The position numbers and the translations under genes were made by a program. From Anarhynchus alexandrinus (Eukaryota > Chordata > Aves > Charadriiformes > Charadriidae), in the NCBI GenBank assembly GCA_008711295.1, contig VUYV01000121.1, forward strand, positions 2,727,610-2,791,609: 64,000 bases of DNA, given 5' to 3'. Below, one piece after another: positions 32,920-47,900 of the stretch; the first letter of the stretch is position 1; every line of letters begins with the position of its first letter. Under the pieces are notes generated by a model. That model did no database searches. It had not been told where the DNA came from and saw only the letters and a program-made list of their open reading frames with translations.

Positions 32920-35900
32920 CTGCAAAGAAGGGAAAGACACACCTATGTTAGAACTTGGGTCCTGCTGGAAACCACAAGAAAATTTGGCTGAACTGTCCTA
33001 AGCCTGGCACACTATCTCATGGCCACAGCTCCTTTAAGGCTTCTGGGAAATACTAGACCATTGAGCACACTAATTTATATCCAAGGAAAGGAGTGTCACT
33101 AGCATCAATTCCTCGTGCTATAAATTTTATTCTTATTTAAATGGACTTTGTTCCCCATTTACTCATTGCTGCGTACCTCCAGGCTGGGTGGTGCAAGACG
33201 CACAGCTCTTTGGAGAATCAGGTCCTGAATAAGCTGTTAACTATTGAACTAGAAAGCTAGTTACGCTTGAAAACTCAGGCACTGGTGATGATCTCAACAC
33301 ATTACTAGAACAGACATTCATATTCGTCTTTCCAGGGCAGGAATATAAAGCACACAATACTGCACGCCAGCTACAGGGTCTCCTACTCAAGGGATAATAA
33401 CTCCTGTCTGCTGAAGTTTCCTGCTGTCTGATTGTATCTGTCAGCCTACACGCCTTTCTTCATAACCAGAACGTTAAACGTCTTGGCTACACTTCCTGCA
33501 AAGGACTTAGCAGCAGATTCAAAGGCTTTAGCATAAACTTGAGCCTGGTAAAGAGTTCTCAGGCACCGAACAGAGACACTAGGCAGGTCTCACGTTTTGC
33601 TACATGATCAGGCCAGTAGGCTACAAAACTCCAAAGCATTAACTAACACAGAAGGGAAGAGTTGTAGTACTTCTCTGCTAGGCTACCTGCAAACACAAGG
33701 AAACAAGAGGTGCTTCCTTGCAAACCTGCAAGTTCTGGGAGCTGCTCCAATCCACTGAGGATGTCTTGAGCTGTTCCAAGTTGAATAAGCCACCCTTACC
33801 TGTTCCTGTGTGTATTCTGTAACCTGTGCCTTGGTGTCCACCTTCCCAGCACGTAGCTAAAACAGAGCCCCTCAAAGAAGTGGCCTGGTCACTGCCTCCA
33901 AGCAGAGAGGGGACTGGATGCAGACAGGCCTTGGGGGGCAGCTAAGGGGCACCTTTGTGCACTCTCCCAAACACACAAAGGGAGCTGCTGAAAGGTGAGG
34001 AGGCTTGAAACAGAGCCTGGAGTTCATCAGCACTCCCAGGGTCAGGCTGAAGAGCTGTCTGAGTTACACCATAGAAACAGCAAAGTGCTTTGGCATCTGG
34101 GGTTGATGCTGATTACCAACACAAAATAGCTGGGCAGTGGAAAGTGTCCCTCTGCCTCTCAGTGACACTGAAGGTTTTGGCGTTTCTCTATAGTTTGGTG
34201 GGGTTTTATCTCATCCATTGCACAGCACCACAGAGAGCAGTCCTACATTGCTTTAGCAAGGGGTTAGCTGAGGGCAAGAGCCGTGCGGGGCAGTGATGCT
34301 GCTGCATGGTGAACAGGGACATCAAGTGCATCTTGAGGCACAGGGTTGGCCCGGGGTTCCCCTTTTCCAGAGCTCTGGCCAAGCATGGTGCTCTCAACCC
34401 TCTCTGCGCATCCCACTTAAAGGATTGTTCAGCACTTGGCCCAAACGGAGCAGCCTCAGGGGAGCTCTAAAACACACTCTGTAAGAGCCCCATCAAGAAG
34501 CTGCTCTGCAGGATGGAGCAGCTGTAATACCCCAGTGACTCCCTGGGTCACTGCTGATCCTCAGGCATGCAGAAGGAGCATATGCCCTCCCCTACCTAGG
34601 GATCCCTCCAGCTAGTTCCGTTTTTCTGCTTCTTCATCCTGCCAGGGAGGGACAACAGCAACACGGCAGGCAGGAAGGTGAGTCTTGCTCAATGTGACCA
34701 TTCCTGCTCCTGGTCCCAGTTACAATCTCCCACTTACCAGAATGTGGTCAGGCACAGCATATTTTGCTATCTTGGAAGCCACTATGGTTTTGAGTTCTTC
34801 TTTGACACGGTCTATATGAGCTGTCTGCTCCTTTAGCACTATGAAAGCAAAGGCACCTGGAAGACAAAAGAACAGAAGCCACATACCTCGTATTAGATCC
34901 TGGCTGGCAAGACCAGGGATGCTTATTCAAATGCCAAGGCAGGTTTCAGATCATTCCTATGCGCAATCTAGGGACTGCCAAGAAAACCACAGATCCTGTT
35001 TACAAGAGGGAGTCAGACTCCAGCCCTCAAACGATGGCCCAGCCTTGCCTTGGAATCTATGGACCAGACTGATCTCAGTGACAATGACAACTCAATGTAA
35101 ATTACCAAAGTGTCACTGGGATCAAGAGCTGGCCAACGCAAATCAGCTATTCCCATTCTGTTCAAAGGACATCTCTGAGCACAACACTTTAAGGAAGCTC
35201 TACCACATACATTAACACTACATGTGAAAATAGTTTAGGGGAGTAACACCTGCACCCAGCTTAGGAACATGCAGTTATTTTCATGGCTGTCTTTGCCTCT
35301 TGGCACCAGTCAACCTAAGGACAACTGCCCTCCCATTCCCTAGGCACCTCCTAACATGGAGCTCAGGTTAGAAATTAAGCAAAGTATATGTAGGTGTCAT
35401 GTCAGGACACTGCATTTAACATACCTTCTCCTTTGATCTTGTGTGGATACCCAATCACAGCGGTCTCGGGGACCTCAGGGTGATCAGCCTTCACAAAAAG
35501 TGAAACAAAAATACACAGAGCATTAACAACTGCTTCAAGCCCTGCAGAGTTTGTGCCAGTTACTCTAGGAACAAAAACACCTTGCCATATCTCATCCTCC
35601 CCTTGGCAGATCCTGCTGAAAGCCCAACAGGAAAGCTAGTGGCCATGTGCGTGGCCTCGTCTCTGGGAGTAGCATTTACTCACTTGATTGGCCCTGCTTT
35701 TAAAAATACAAGTAAGTATTTTACATACACTTCTAAGCCCACTGCACACCAAGCTGAATTTGCACCAGCTGGAAACCTCCTTTCTTTGTCTGTGCCCTTG
35801 TGTGTGCATGGCTACGGTCCCAAGTGGTGACTGGCCACAGCCAAATCACAAGCAAAGCCAGTCCTGCATTGCCACAGGGAACTGTTGCCAACACAGCAAA

Positions 35901-38900
35901 AGCGAAGCTGCTGCCAACATCACAGTCCACATTTGACTGGTTTTTATAAGTGCCTGAAGCACACCAAAAGGCAGAAAGATCAGGCTGCTTCATCTTCCCA
36001 GGAAGGGGGAAGGGTTGTTTTGTCGCATACATTTTTTTATTATTATGCTACACAACAGTGATTTATTCTGTCACATTTCAGAATTTAATTTAACATTCTT
36101 CTGCAGTAAGAAGACAATTTGGGTATACAGACCAGAAGAAATCACGTATGTGAATCCCACACTAAAGACTGGATTATGCTATCTTCAATTAGATTAAAAT
36201 ATGAATGAAAACATCACAGAGCAATCTGAGCATATAAATATATCTGCGTATACACATACACAGGTATACACATAATAGAGTGGGAGAGGGACTGGATCCT
36301 ATATCTACAATCAGAAACCCACACAGATTCAAAAATTACTCACAGAAGAGAAAGTAGGATCCTGTGTGCCAGCGAACACAGCTCAGGTTTATCAAATGCT
36401 ACATTTAAGTGCCATTTGCAGGCAAGGCACATAACATAGAAATAAATATTCAGGTCAAGCTTTGAAGATAAATGCTCTGAGGACTTTTTGTTTTCAATTC
36501 CCTGAGCTAATATTATTTTCTCTCAAAATGACAGGCTAGCTTTGCAGCTGCCATGAATCAAGGTTGCTTCATATTTAACACTGCTGAATTCTCAGGCATA
36601 CTCGGCTAGTTTGGATGAGCAAGAACCACAGATTTGGGAAGGGGAGGTTAGGTGTTAGCAGAAGGGAAGGAACAAACAGGAGAGACAATCCCTTATGGAG
36701 AGTCCACCAGCATCCAAAACCACAACTGCAACAGTACAACGTCACTGAGAGGAAACACAGCTCTGACAGCTCAAGTGCAGGGACTACCCACGGTGTGACA
36801 CCTCTCTCACTTGCCCTTTTTCTGTCTCTTTAATAAGGGAGCTCTTTCCTTTTGCACATTTGGTATTCATTACGCACTAAGCTCTGTGTATACAGGGGCA
36901 GGGGTTTGAAGGCAAGAGACCCCGTGCTTGTTTAAATTCATAAAACTTCTTTTTAAGGACCACCCTGCCCCACAGATAAGCCCTGTCAAGGCACCTCTAC
37001 CTGCCTGGAACTTACCATTGCATCTTCTATCTCTGCCGTCCCGAGCCTGTGTCCGCTGATGTTAATGACATCATCCATGCGCCCCGTTATCTGGTAATAG
37101 CCTTTCTTGGTCCTGTAAGCACCATCCCCTGTGAAGTAGTAACCTACAGCAAAGACACGTGGGTGCTCAGCAGCAGGAAGCATGCCAGCCTATTGCTGCA
37201 GGTTCCCACGCAGAAGAGCCCGTGCTCTAGGATGGTGAGCAGGGTAGGCTGGATCAGGCAGCTCGCAGGGCTGTGGGACCTGCCGCACACCATTTCCCAC
37301 TTCCCTCTGCCATCCCCAACCTTCGCCTGCACTGCCTGGGCTTTGCTGGCTCCTCGTAAGCACCTCAGCAGCACCAAGACAGCAGAGCTCAGATGGGTAA
37401 AATCACTGTAGGCAACCAGCAGCAACCAGTGGCTGATGTCCCTGTAGTAAAGCCAAGTCCAGCAACACAACACAGCGATGCTTTGTTGTATTTACAAAAC
37501 CAAGGGGGGCTCTCCGATCTCCCTAGGCTTTACACGCCTACAGCTGCACAGCCGCTGCGTGCTCAGACCTGGTGCATACAGCACTAAGATAAAACCACTT
37601 CAAATGCCATTTGCCAGCATGCCGTAGGCTATCGAGGTCTGCTGCTAGCTACACCTCAGCACTCATGAAAAACTACAACTGTTCAGCTGAAAGGGAGCAG
37701 TTTTATTACATTTTGTACATGGGAACACTGTGGATTTTTTTTAATCACTTACACTGGGATGGATGAAAAGCTATTTTCCCTCCCAGCTAACAAAGATTCA
37801 GACCCCAGATAACAGTCCCTCTCCAGCGTTTAAGCATGGCAGAAATACTGCTATCGGATTAGCTGAAACCAGCCCCCCATGATAAGCATGGTGTTTGGAG
37901 GGTCTAAAACGTTTGATGGAAACTGAAAAAGACCCAGTGGTTCCAGGAAACTACAGTGTCACTGAGGACACATCTGGTGACACAGATTGTGTTGGCTCTT
38001 CATCAAAGCCATGTCCTCATCTGAATTGTTCCTGTGGCACTTCTGAGCAGCAGCAGGCCGCTAGCACTGTGAAATCTGAAGGTGGTTCTTGCCAGGACCC
38101 ATGATTGGCCAATTCATAGACTTCCAGTCATGCCTCCTGCCCTTCCAAATCAATTAAACAACTAAATATCAACAAGATTTCAGATGCAAACATGTAGTGA
38201 ATAATAAGGGACTATGGGCTCATTCAACTTCTACCAGTTTCCCATTCTTATTTTCCAACCCATTTTGTACAATTTGCAGGATTGTCTCTCTAATTCTTGT
38301 GTACCTTGTAGCTTTCAAATCCCCTTCAGTTGCTCCCCTGACTGAAGACAGTACTCTTGTCCAATCTCCTATAAAAAATGTTTCCCTGCCATTTCTAATT
38401 ACTTGCCAGATACAACTTGGCTGTGTTTTAAAAAGGAAGGATGTAACACAGCCTGTGATTCAGTGATGCAGGAGGTACTTTCCCATCCAATATTCCTATT
38501 TCCAAGTGAGACACAAATGGCCCCAAAGAAAAGGTATTTGGACTTTAAAATTTGGGCATTAAAATTTTCTAAAACATACATTCCCTTTTGACAGCTAGAA
38601 AGGTCAATGCTATCTAAGACCATTAGTGTGTGCTTGCAGCACGTCACCCGCAACCCCAAGCAACCAAGATCTGGCTGGTACAGAAATATCACAAAGTGCT
38701 GCTGAAAATATTCAGTGTGCTTATGCTGCGGCGCAAACTGCCTTCCCTTAGCACTTTCCTTACCTGGGTAGGCTTTGAAATAGGCATCAACAAATCGCTG
38801 GTGATCTCCGTAGATTGTTCTTGCCATGCCAGGCCATGGCTGGGCAATGCAGAGCGCACCGGACACGTCATTGCCCTCTATTACCTTTCCCTGCAGGTTC

Positions 38901-41900
38901 AAGCACAGGAGGGATGATCAGGTGAACAAAACAGGAATAGTAAAGGCTTCTGTGTCATTGATCTGGCAAGAGTCACCCTGTTGCTCGCTGCAGAGTGCCA
39001 GTGGAGGGCCACAGGTGGAGAAAATTAATTCACTCATGGAGCTACCACGCACTGTCTGTGTCATGCCTTCCTCAGCCCTTGAGGCCAGCAGCACAGCAGA
39101 TTAAGACCAAAAGAAAAGTGAGTCCTGTGATTCTCCGGAGGGCAATACCAGCAAAGATGACAGCACAGATGTGCCGAGCAGCCAGAGGATGCCTGGGATG
39201 GGGCTAGCAGGGAAGCTATTTTCCCTCCCAGCTAACAAAGATTCAGACCCCAGATAACAGTCTGGGGGTTAGCAGGCTAGCAGCTCCAGGACCCCTGCCT
39301 TCCACCTTCACTTTTGTTAACTGTCACATTCCCTTATCAAACTGTATATGGAGGAGATTACATGCTTTACTGTTTAACAGAGCACTGGATCGCAGATGGG
39401 GATCGCTCCATGCACCTTCACAGACCAGCACCAGTTTTCTCACAGACACTCACAGCTGCAGGGCCTCATGCCTTATATTTCCCTTGGAAAACTCCACCAG
39501 TACCGTTGGCTGCCTCCAGCCTTGCCACGTCACTGGTTCCCAGGAGCTGTGTGACTTCTGACTTCTCTTATGAATGTAGGCAGCAGCTCTTAATCAGAAG
39601 CAGTGTAAGACCATAAAAGTGGTGCTGAAAATGCAAATGCTCCCCTAGAGATTTGCAGACAGCTTGCAATGCCCAGTTGGCAATCTGTACGGACATTTGA
39701 GATATGCTCAGTATATAAATTGCCCATCTATTCTACCATTTTAATGGAGGAACAAACATCCTTCCGGATCCTGTTCCTCTGCCATCAGAAAGGTGATTAA
39801 GGCAGAAACACACACCAGCTTCTCTTTTGGGCACCCAACACAGCCTCAACTCACATTCTCATCCATCAGCACGGGCACAATCCCAAAGAAAGGTCTCATA
39901 GCCATAGCCGGAACAATCTCAGCTTTCTCCTCTGAAGGCCGTGGGGCAATGCAGATGCCACCAGTTTCTGGAAGAATAATGAAAAACAAAATATGTGGGT
40001 TCTATTAAATGCTGGATGAAAGCAAGTGCCAGCTCTTCTTAGTTACAGAAGAGAACAGCAAAGCCACCTTGCAAGAAAAAGCGACGGGGAAGGAATTATG
40101 CAACACCAAGTAGCACAGCCATCTGAAAGCAGCACAGCCATCTGAAAGCAGCACAGACCTGATAAACCAAAAGCTCTTTGTGGACACAAGAAAGGCTTAA
40201 ACATAGAAAAAACATCTGGCAAGCCAGGATGACACCACCAAGGCCTGTGGTGTCTGCAGGGGACATCGCAGCAGGTAGAGAGCGGAGAGCTGCAGGCAGG
40301 TCTTCCCTTGGTGAGCTCAGACCAAGAGCTACTCCTACTCCCTGCTTGCTTGGTGCCTCCCTCATTCAGCGCTGGCTGCAAAAATCACTGCCCCCTGTGT
40401 GCACTGGCGACAAACCACAGAGTGTGGCCAAGCAGCTGCCACGGGGGAAGAGCAGCTCACCATACCCCAGAGCATCAGCATCGGTGACGTCCAGCTTAGC
40501 TCTTCAAAGGCTCAGAGGAGAGCCGTACCTGGTTCTACAGCAGAATGCCTGTGGACCCTGCAGCAGCAGCACGACGGGTGCGTTCAACAGCCTTCCCACA
40601 GTCCCGTCCGTGGCAAATCAATCAGGCACAATGAAGACCCCATTGATTCAGCCCACACGCTCTGTTCCCTACATCTAGCCTCAAGTCAGCTCACAGATAA
40701 ACCCATTCCTCCAGCTACCAACCTGCAACAAATACAGGCAGCTCTAACGCATACTGACACCCTTGCAGGTCCTTCTCACGCTGACAGGGCTGCCTGGTGG
40801 TGGGGACAGTACTCACCAGCCCTGTTTCCTACCCCAGAAGTGATTTTACAGGGAAAGTATAAGCATGTCAAGGGATTTATCTCCCAGTGCTGTTTTTACA
40901 GCTGTCTAAGGTTAGCATGAAAAGCACTTCAGGAGGCTGAATTACTATTATTACAGAGTACGAGATTAACCCACCCCTTACAGGCAGGTTGAGCTTATCT
41001 TCTATTCAAAATTGAACCTTTTAATCATCCTTTTTGATTCCTGCTGGGATGAACATTAAATCAGATTCCAACCTTAATCAGATCTTTTCTATTCTAGACT
41101 AACTCAAAAACACAAGTCAGAAACAAAAACAAAGGAGCATTAGGCTTTTAAAAATGCAGCTCTATAAATAAAGGTATGTTCTGCCACTTGGAGAGTGCAT
41201 TCCTCTACCAGCTTTGCTGAGGTGGTGAAAACTGAAACCAGGGACTGGAAAGGCTGAATGTGACCCTGAATTTGCATCCAGCTGCCCTGATGTAGCTATA
41301 ATGAAGGGCCTCTTTGAGGAACCTTAAACTTTAAACCTGCAGAAAATAGTTTCACATGTGGCTTACACATAAAATTATTTCACATTTCATTGACGGGCAT
41401 GCATCCACTTCACGTGTTTCTGTTTATTTTGAAAGGGTCATCTTGAATTTTTTCAGAAAAAGAAAAAAGCACGCCAGACACCTGCTGTTCTCTGTTTGCA
41501 CAGAAAAAAATCAGGGAACCTGATTAAACTGATAGTTGCTCTTCCTAAGCCAGTACTCGTTCTGAATACAGCACTGCAAGCTGTGTTTCAACATGGGTTT
41601 TGTCACATCCTACACATCCTGCAGCCAGCTGCCCGTAAGGCAGTAAAGTCACATTCCAGAGGGAGCTGCATGGTGGCAAGGGTGCTTTAAACTGGTTTAA
41701 AAGTACTGATTTTAACCACTGACTGTGCTTCCACATTACCTGTGCCCACGCTGCCACCGTACTGCAAATCCACCCAGACTTTAAGCAAGGACAGCAGAGT
41801 CTGAGCAGGGAGGGTGATGCACCGAAACAGGCTCCTCTCTGCCGTGGGTGAATCACCACTGGCAGCAGAGCAGAGCAGGTACTCTCTGCCACCGTTGTCT

Positions 41901-44900
41901 TCGCCACCACAGATAGATTGGACTGACTGCTTCAGGGGGAATCCATCTCAGAAACATCAGCCCAGTCTAAATCGCTGTAAGATGATGCCAACGACAAAAG
42001 CTTCCAGGTACTATTCAGAGATATCTTTCAAAACCAGCTTTTGTTCACAGCTGCATACAACAGCTGTACTTTTTTTATAAAACCAATCACAAAAGTAAAA
42101 CTACCTAGTGTCTTTTCTGCACTGTAAAGAACTACATCTGAAACTCAAACATAGCTTTGATTCTATTACTGTCAATCACAGCACAGCACTGCCTAATATT
42201 TTAGCAGTAAGACCCATAGGAATTTTCCATCTCTCTCATCTGCACATACCACACTATTTAAATTGCTTCTTGTAATTGCAATCTCACTCATTTGCTCATC
42301 CAAAGATTTTCAAGTGGATTGTTAAATCACCATTTACTGATCTTTACGCCTACCAAGCTTTATTAGCTGGCAACACGCTGCTGCTTCAGAGAGCAGCATA
42401 CCGTAGAGGACACTGCATACAACAATACAATTAACAAGCTATATTGAAATTATCTACAAGAGGTGACACTGCAGGACCACAACCAGCATCCATCAAAATC
42501 TTTCTATGATTTCTTTCCACGCTCCCTTTACATTCAAATGGCATATATACTGTTTCCAAGATTAACTTGGCTTCCTCTTTATTGGAAGCATCATCTGTGG
42601 AGAAAGATTGACTCTACTTTCTAACAAAAACAATTTAGTGAATATTTATCATTATATTATGCTTCCAGGAGCTGGTAACTGTTTACTGGCAAAACGATGC
42701 CTGGTTCAAGGTAAGATCAAGCACTCTGCACTTACAGACTGTCCAGTAAATGTTCTTTAACCTCTCACCTGACAGTTGCTGCTCCAAAAACCCAGGAGAA
42801 ACACAGTTTAAGGTAAGATCTACCCCTGTACTTTGGAGGAAATAGGACACACTGCACGCACCAGTTAATTAAAGACAAACAAACAAAAAAATGCTAGGGC
42901 AAAAAAAGATTCCTCTCAACTCTGTCGCTGTACAGTACTCAACTGCTTCTCCACAATGTTTTATTTCAGAGCAGTGAAGAGAAAAGCGTATAGCACCTAG
43001 CCAGTCAGCTTTCCTTCTGCTCAGCACGTGAGAACCCAGATGGTTTAAGAGATCAGTAATTGAAGTAGACAGTAGTTAACATTGCTGCTCTGAATTCTGA
43101 GGTTGTTTTATTTCAAATCTGAAAATAAAAAGAGTCTGCAAGTCTGGTCTGGATTAAATGGAACTTGGTTGTGTGCCAGAAGCTAATTCATTCTGTTGAG
43201 ATGGGCCACAGGGATCCTGAGGAGAGAGCCTGCTAGCAGGAATAAAGATGAAATCAGGAGCAGCTTGACTGGAAAGGGAATTAATATTCTGCCCAATGGC
43301 AGCTAGAAGTTTAAGAGTAGGGTTGGGTTTTTTTCAGCAGAGGCAGAATGACAGCAGCTGTGCTGCATCCTTTAAGTCCATGGCTCCATGGCAAACTGTG
43401 GTTCACGACTTGGAAAGGACATATTGCAAGACACCTTCAGCAACTCCTGAATGTTGGTGCCCAGAGGAGAGGACCAGGTGCTGAGGAAAGAGCTGCAGGA
43501 CTCCTTCAAGTGCAGGACCCCACCAGGCAGCACAGCCCCAGCTGGAATGAAGCGCTGTGGCCTCTCTCAGCTGCTGGCCAGGGAGGGCAGGAGGCAGGGA
43601 CCATTTCTGCTACAACTAGACAGGGATGTATAGGAGCCAGTCTTCATCATTTGATGACCAGAGTGACAACTTTATTTTTAAACATCTACATCCAGCAGGT
43701 TGCAAACGGAAAACAAGCCTTAACTGATGCATGCGGCTGGGCCAAGCATGTTGCCAAAACAGAAGCGCACTCCATTTTGAGGGACCGAAGGTGCAGGGCC
43801 AAAGCAACTACAGCACACTACTTCTGGGAGAAGCTGCTCCCAGGCAGCCCTGCTGGGTGACAGCCACTGTCCCCTACCCACCTGATGCAGAGCCAGCAAG
43901 CCTCTGCTCACGCCTTTCCAATCCTGCACTAGGTCCCTTTGACTCCACAGCTTAGTTTTCCATCCTCCTCTGACTGTTCCCAGGAAGGGAAACAAAGCAC
44001 ACCTAAGTACAGATTGTGGCTATATGGTGCTATAAATGCCTTTTCATGATAAGAGCGTATCAAGGTCAGTACAGCTGGATAAGTAATTGAAAATGAGGTT
44101 TCCAATTCAAGCTGCCTACTCCCAGCTTTGCCCAGAAATTCAATCTCTGCCTCCTGTTTCTAGAACCAATTGAGATTTTCCAGCATTCAAAATATCAAGG
44201 AACATTTAGAGGGGAAAAGAAAAAAAAAAAACCAACCCAGCATTGCTATTGCTTTTATATACTGGTACATTCTTATTATGTGCTGAAACTCCCCAGTGAC
44301 TTTCAAAAGCTGATCAAAATGCCAGGAAGTGGGGTTTTTTTTGAAAGACTCATTGGATCCCACTGAAATGTATTAATCCTCCTCTACCCACCAGCAACCA
44401 GTCAACAGATCGGGGCCCCCCATGCTCCCCGAGGACGCCTTTTACCTGTCTGCCACCATGTGTCCACGAGGGTGCAGCGCCCTTCTCCCACCACGTGGTA
44501 GAACCACTGCCAAGCTTCATGGTTGATGGGCTCTCCCACTAGACCAAAACAAGAAAGGAAGCAGCCTGAGACTCAGGGGGTTGGCAGGCAGTTCATTCTC
44601 CCTTTTGGGGCACAACACGCCGGATGCATGATCGTTAAGCAGAAAGCTTACAGCATTTTTGCTGGGGTGTGCAAAAGACTGCGATGCGCTCATGGAACCG
44701 AGGATGGACTTTTTCCAGAAAGACCAAAAGGCAAGCAATAAATATCACTGAAAGTAACTAATCAATGCAGGTCATGCATAAGGTACCTCTAGAATACTAA
44801 ATAATGCAGCAAAATGCTGCTTAGGTCACCTATGCCAGTAAAATTCAAAGTGATGTCATTTACCATGGGATAAATCTTTTTAGCAAAGAATGTAATCCTT

Positions 44901-47900
44901 CAAAATAAGCTAGGAAACAGGCAATCACACTAAGGTTCAATGGCCCCAACTTCAGTTTGTTTCTCCTTCTGCTGAGAAAATATCTGAAAAGCCAGACAGG
45001 GAGACTGCTTTAACATCTATTTTTAACCACATCCCATCTGGTCAGCCGAGCTCCTCTAGTACCTTAATTTCACCAGCTAGAACCCCCTGTCTTTTTCAGA
45101 AGAAGATTTCATGCCCCTTACCTGACCCCAAGGTCTTCAAGGAAGATCTGTCATATTTCTTCACCCACTCCTCTCCATAATTCAGCAGCAAGCGTATAGC
45201 CGTAGGTGCTCCATAAAACTGATTAATTTTCAACCTTTGTACCACTTCCCAGTAACGACCTGCAAGATCACAAACAAACTTTTTATCTGTCTAGCACTGA
45301 CATACCGCTGCAAATGCTCAGCAGGAAGGTTAACAGCCACAGTTAAAGCTGTGACTACTGTGAATATAGAGCAAAACCAATGGCAACTTTTTTTTTTTTC
45401 ACCCTGGATGCACAGATGTTCCTGAATGTCGTAGACACATGTTCCAAAGAAACGGAGCTTACCTCCCCTGAGCGGGCAGATCGCACCAGACAGGTTTCTA
45501 AATCTCCATTGTCACACTGCCATGTCTAGCCAAATCTTTGCCCACCTCTTCCTCACCTGGGTCAGGGTACACCGGAGTGCTTTCGAACAGGACAGAGGTG
45601 GCTCCATTGCAGAGTGGTCCATACACAACATAGCTATGTCCTGTGATCCAGCCAATGTCAGCCACACAGCCAAAAACATCGCCTTGCTGGTAGTCAAATA
45701 CATACTGCAAAGATAAATGTAAGGCCAGCTGACTTTCTGTTGGCAGGCTCAGAGCTCAAAGGTAAGGCGCTGGACCGGACATCCAAGTGGGAGCAAGAGA
45801 GCGCACAGGGCAAGCGGAGCCAGGCACGCGGGACACAGCAGTACAAAGGCCATCCCAAGGTGAGGAAGCAAGTCAGAGGGACCAGTACCAGGGCGTCCAG
45901 GCTCTCGACTGGTTCTGCAAACATACAGGGATCATGGCTGTACCAGGAGCTACTCAGATTGGAGCAACAAAGCTACAACCAAAGCTCAGAGCCCTGGATA
46001 CCTGATGTTGCCTACTCCAGGCAGTCCATGTGGGAGAGCTGACCCTGAACTGCAGGGAGGCTGCACGCCTCGGAGGCTCAGACCCCTCACCAATATCAAC
46101 AGGTTTCCACGAGAAAGCTGGAGAAACTGACATGTGCCCATGAAACATTTTCTGAAAAATGTTCTTAGCTGCTCAGCATCTCTGTCAGTGTATCACTTTC
46201 CAGATGCTCCCCTCTCCCTGCTCATCAAATTCAAGATAAATATCTTGGAGAACTCATTATCTTGTCTTGGTTACGGAAAATGCTTCCCACTGTAAATCTA
46301 ACTCCTCTACCACATGGTGAAGAGGTCCTGATTCATAAGGCAGAGTCAGTTTTATGTTTTAAGTGAAAGAAAGTGGATCAGAACTAAAAGAAAACCCCAT
46401 GAGTATGTGACAAGAGTGTCACACAAGAGTGTCACACATGAGTGTGCGAAGACCACAGAGGCCACACAGGTCAGGTGATCCCTCTACCTGGGAGAGATAA
46501 TTCTCACCTTACCTTTGCAAGTGCCTTTCCCTGTCAGGCTCTGAAGTACCACTAAAGGGACCGCAGCTGCACACAGTCCCTCCCTGCATGTCTGCACCAG
46601 GGTGCAGGATCTACCTTCTGGACTAAGAAAGAAAGAGATGCCTTGGCGATTACGCTGTCACTTAGAAAAGCTGACATAACAAATACCCTTCATGCACAGA
46701 AGTCTGACGCTCGCATATTCAAATCTTCTAAAAATTCAACCCTGTCAGCCTAAAGAAAGAAAACCTCTGCCTGAATTGTGCATGAATGCAAAAAGGGTGA
46801 TACCACTAAAGTCAGAACGAGATCTTTCACTGCAGTCCTCTCCACATTTCACTGTTACCTTTTCATATGCACAGCTGAGACCAGAAGATTCAAGAAGCAG
46901 TGCCTTGACTTTTTTTTTCATGAGAAAGGGGGTTATAACAGTTAGCCTAGCCTTTTCACATAGAAAAGCAGCACAAAGGTGCAAGCACAGAGCATGAATG
47001 TAATTTTTGATCTTCAGACAAGTGCTATGCAAAGAGGTTGTTTTAAGAGTCCAGATCCTCTCCGAAATAAAAAAGGCCAGCATCCCACTGCAAAATACTA
47101 CAGTAATATTCACATTACCACCGCCAGTAAGATACTTACCAGAATCAGCTCTGCTGCATCACTTTAATGTCCGCAAATTTTGGCCTGCAACACTAGCACA
47201 TTTTAAATGCAAAAGTGGCAGCACCGCAGTTTCCTTCTTTTCATAACTCTAGGCTCTGGTTTGCATAGTATTGTATTCCCCAGGAACAAATCCTGAAGAT
47301 TAATTACACGTTCTCAGACATTTTTCAGTTTGTTTACGCCCAGTAAGCAAATCGGGCAGTGAACACAAAATACAGTAACCCCCACCAATCCAACTCCCTC
47401 TCGTTAGTACTGTCGGAACGTAAGTGAACCTTTTCCAGAGGACGCAGCTGAGTTACCTTATGCGTGACAGCAGCGTACAGCAGGTACCCAGCCTGGGTGT
47501 GAACGATTCCTTTGGGTTTCCCAGTGCTGCCCGAGGTATACAGCATGAAAAGCATATCTTCGCTGTCCATGCTTTCTGGAGCGCATACAGAAGCTGCCTT
47601 GGCCATCTCCTAAGGAAAAAAAAAACACGTGGTAATGACAGAAAGACTGGTTGGCTATATGGAGCCAACCAACACTCATCTGTAAGCATGTCAGCAGTGT
47701 CCAGAGACCAGAACCACCATTGTTGTTGCCCCCTCAGAAGCATCCATGGATGTATCATCGGTTTTATGTGCTCACGTAGGGGAAAGGTTCCTGTGGACAC
47801 GTAACACCTAGCCTCTCTGCTAGGCACAGAAGTCAAGGGGGATTGCCAGATAAAACAACATTTCAAGAAAAAAATGGTAGGTCATAGCTTACATTTTAAG

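Noticed and set aside
38399..38902. A 167-codon minus-strand open frame around ACSS1 exon 10
   Set aside because: Only 38764-38890 matches ACSS1; the rest is intron read past the GTAAGG donor.
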